Below are positions 13,468 to 13,887 of a stretch of 13,887 bases of DNA, in pieces. Below the pieces are notes generated by a model. It ran no database searches and was not told the origin of the DNA. It was given only the letters and a program-made list of their open reading frames with translations. The position numbers and the translations under genes were made by a program. The DNA is from JBEIQE01 sp040376705 (lineage in GTDB: Bacteria; Pseudomonadota; Alphaproteobacteria; UBA2400): contig JBEIQE010000025.1 in NCBI GenBank assembly GCA_040376705.1, forward strand, positions 1-13,887, read 5' to 3'. The number at the start of each line of letters is the position of its first letter. The stretch's first letter is position 1.

Positions 13468-13887
13468 TTATGGCTTCTGCGTGAGGGCGGCATCCTTGGC
13501 AGTATCAACCCACCATGTATCGAGGAAGCCGAGGCCATACTTCTGCGCAATATCGGGGTGCGCAAAGCGGTTCCAGTAGGCCACGCGGTGCGATGACAGG
13601 TGCCACTGCGGCACGACATACCAGCCAGCCAGCAAGACGCGGTCAAGCGCATGGGTAACAGCCTTGAGTGTTTCACGGTCGGGCGCCTTGATGAGCTGGG
13701 CGATCAGCGCATCGACCACCGGATCCTTTACGCCGGCATAGTTGCGCGAGCCGGGCTGGCTGGCAAACTCGCTGCCCCAGAAGTTGAGCTGCTCGTTGCC
13801 CGGCGAGAGCGAATTAGGCACGCTGGTGACGATCATATCAAAATCGAAGTCATTGAGGCGGTTGATGTACTGCGCGCTATCCACCAC
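13468..13887 (-). CDS. yejA: YejA-like periplasmic peptide-binding protein, C-terminal part
   Basis: C-terminal 139 residues of a family 5 extracellular solute-binding protein, the periplasmic receptor that delivers peptides to YejBEF. The N-terminal majority (about 450 residues in the family) lies past the right edge. Recognisable pieces: VDSAQYINRLNDFDFDMIV, LNFWGSEFASQPGSRNYAG, ALDRVLLAGWYVVPQWHL and HRVAYWNRFAHP, all typical of YejA C-termini. The frame is open to the edge and ends in a normal stop. It is the same strand as yejB but is separated from it by the opposite-strand gene, so its stoichiometry with the permease is presumably set by a different promoter. In Agrobacterium a related receptor is called YepA and works with YejBEF, so this could equally be a YepA-type receptor. 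Confidence 0.85.
   Translation of the reverse strand: MVDSAQYINRLNDFDFDMIVTSVPNSLSPGNEQLNFWGSEFASQPGSRNYAGVKDPVVDALIAQLIKAPDRETLKAVTHALDRVLLAGWYVVPQWHLSSHRVAYWNRFAHPDIAQKYGLGFLDTWWVDTAKDAALTQKP

Noticed and set aside
1..13887. tRNA, rRNA, CRISPR array, insertion sequence or prophage signs
   Set aside because: No cloverleaf-like pattern, regularly spaced direct repeats, transposase or phage gene was recognised on either strand.

Overview
The window looks like chromosomal DNA of an alphaproteobacterium, or at least a Gram-negative bacterium of the phylum Pseudomonadota. The evidence is a complete-looking YejABEF-type oligopeptide ABC importer with Pseudomonadota-like permease sequences, a TAXI-type TRAP receptor, a PAS-GGDEF protein, and moderately GC-rich coding DNA (about 55-60% in most lines I looked at). 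The exact lineage cannot be fixed by eye. I see no rRNA, tRNA, CRISPR array, insertion sequence or phage gene.

Left part (1-1665): two Ala/Pro/Gln-rich proteins without a recognisable family face each other across a strong bidirectional hairpin terminator (686-710). The first is cut by the window edge and carries a degenerate tandem repeat of about 35 residues. The 149-bp gap 1517-1665 separates the second from the rightward genes and holds AT-rich promoter-like DNA and an inverted repeat.

Middle (1666-7166): a rightward pair, TAXI-family periplasmic receptor then M17 leucyl aminopeptidase, overlaps by 14 nt. It converges on a leftward MurC-like Mur ligase, whose 3' end overlaps the aminopeptidase by 43 nt. 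Divergent from the ligase are a PAS-GGDEF protein with a ruined GGDEF motif and a DUF429 protein joined by a 1-nt TGATG overlap.

Right part (7163-13887): a leftward yej locus in the order yejA (3' part only), yejB, yejE, yejF. It is broken up by four genes not found in the classical yejABEF operon: an opposite-strand gene between yejA and yejB, a small two-CxxC protein and a four-helix membrane protein between yejB and yejE, and a secreted Pro-tailed protein between yejE and yejF. The same-strand inserted genes are packed tightly, two of the joints being 4-nt ATGA overlaps, so they appear to be co-translated with the transporter. Two of the inserted genes are clearly more AT-rich than their neighbours.

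Working together: the importer brings in oligopeptides, microcin C-like compounds or, as shown for Agrobacterium YejBEF, muropeptides. An aminopeptidase and a Mur ligase lie in the same 10 kb. A peptide or peptidoglycan-recycling neighbourhood is therefore plausible but is an inference. The most unusual observation is the expanded yej operon with its orphan partners.
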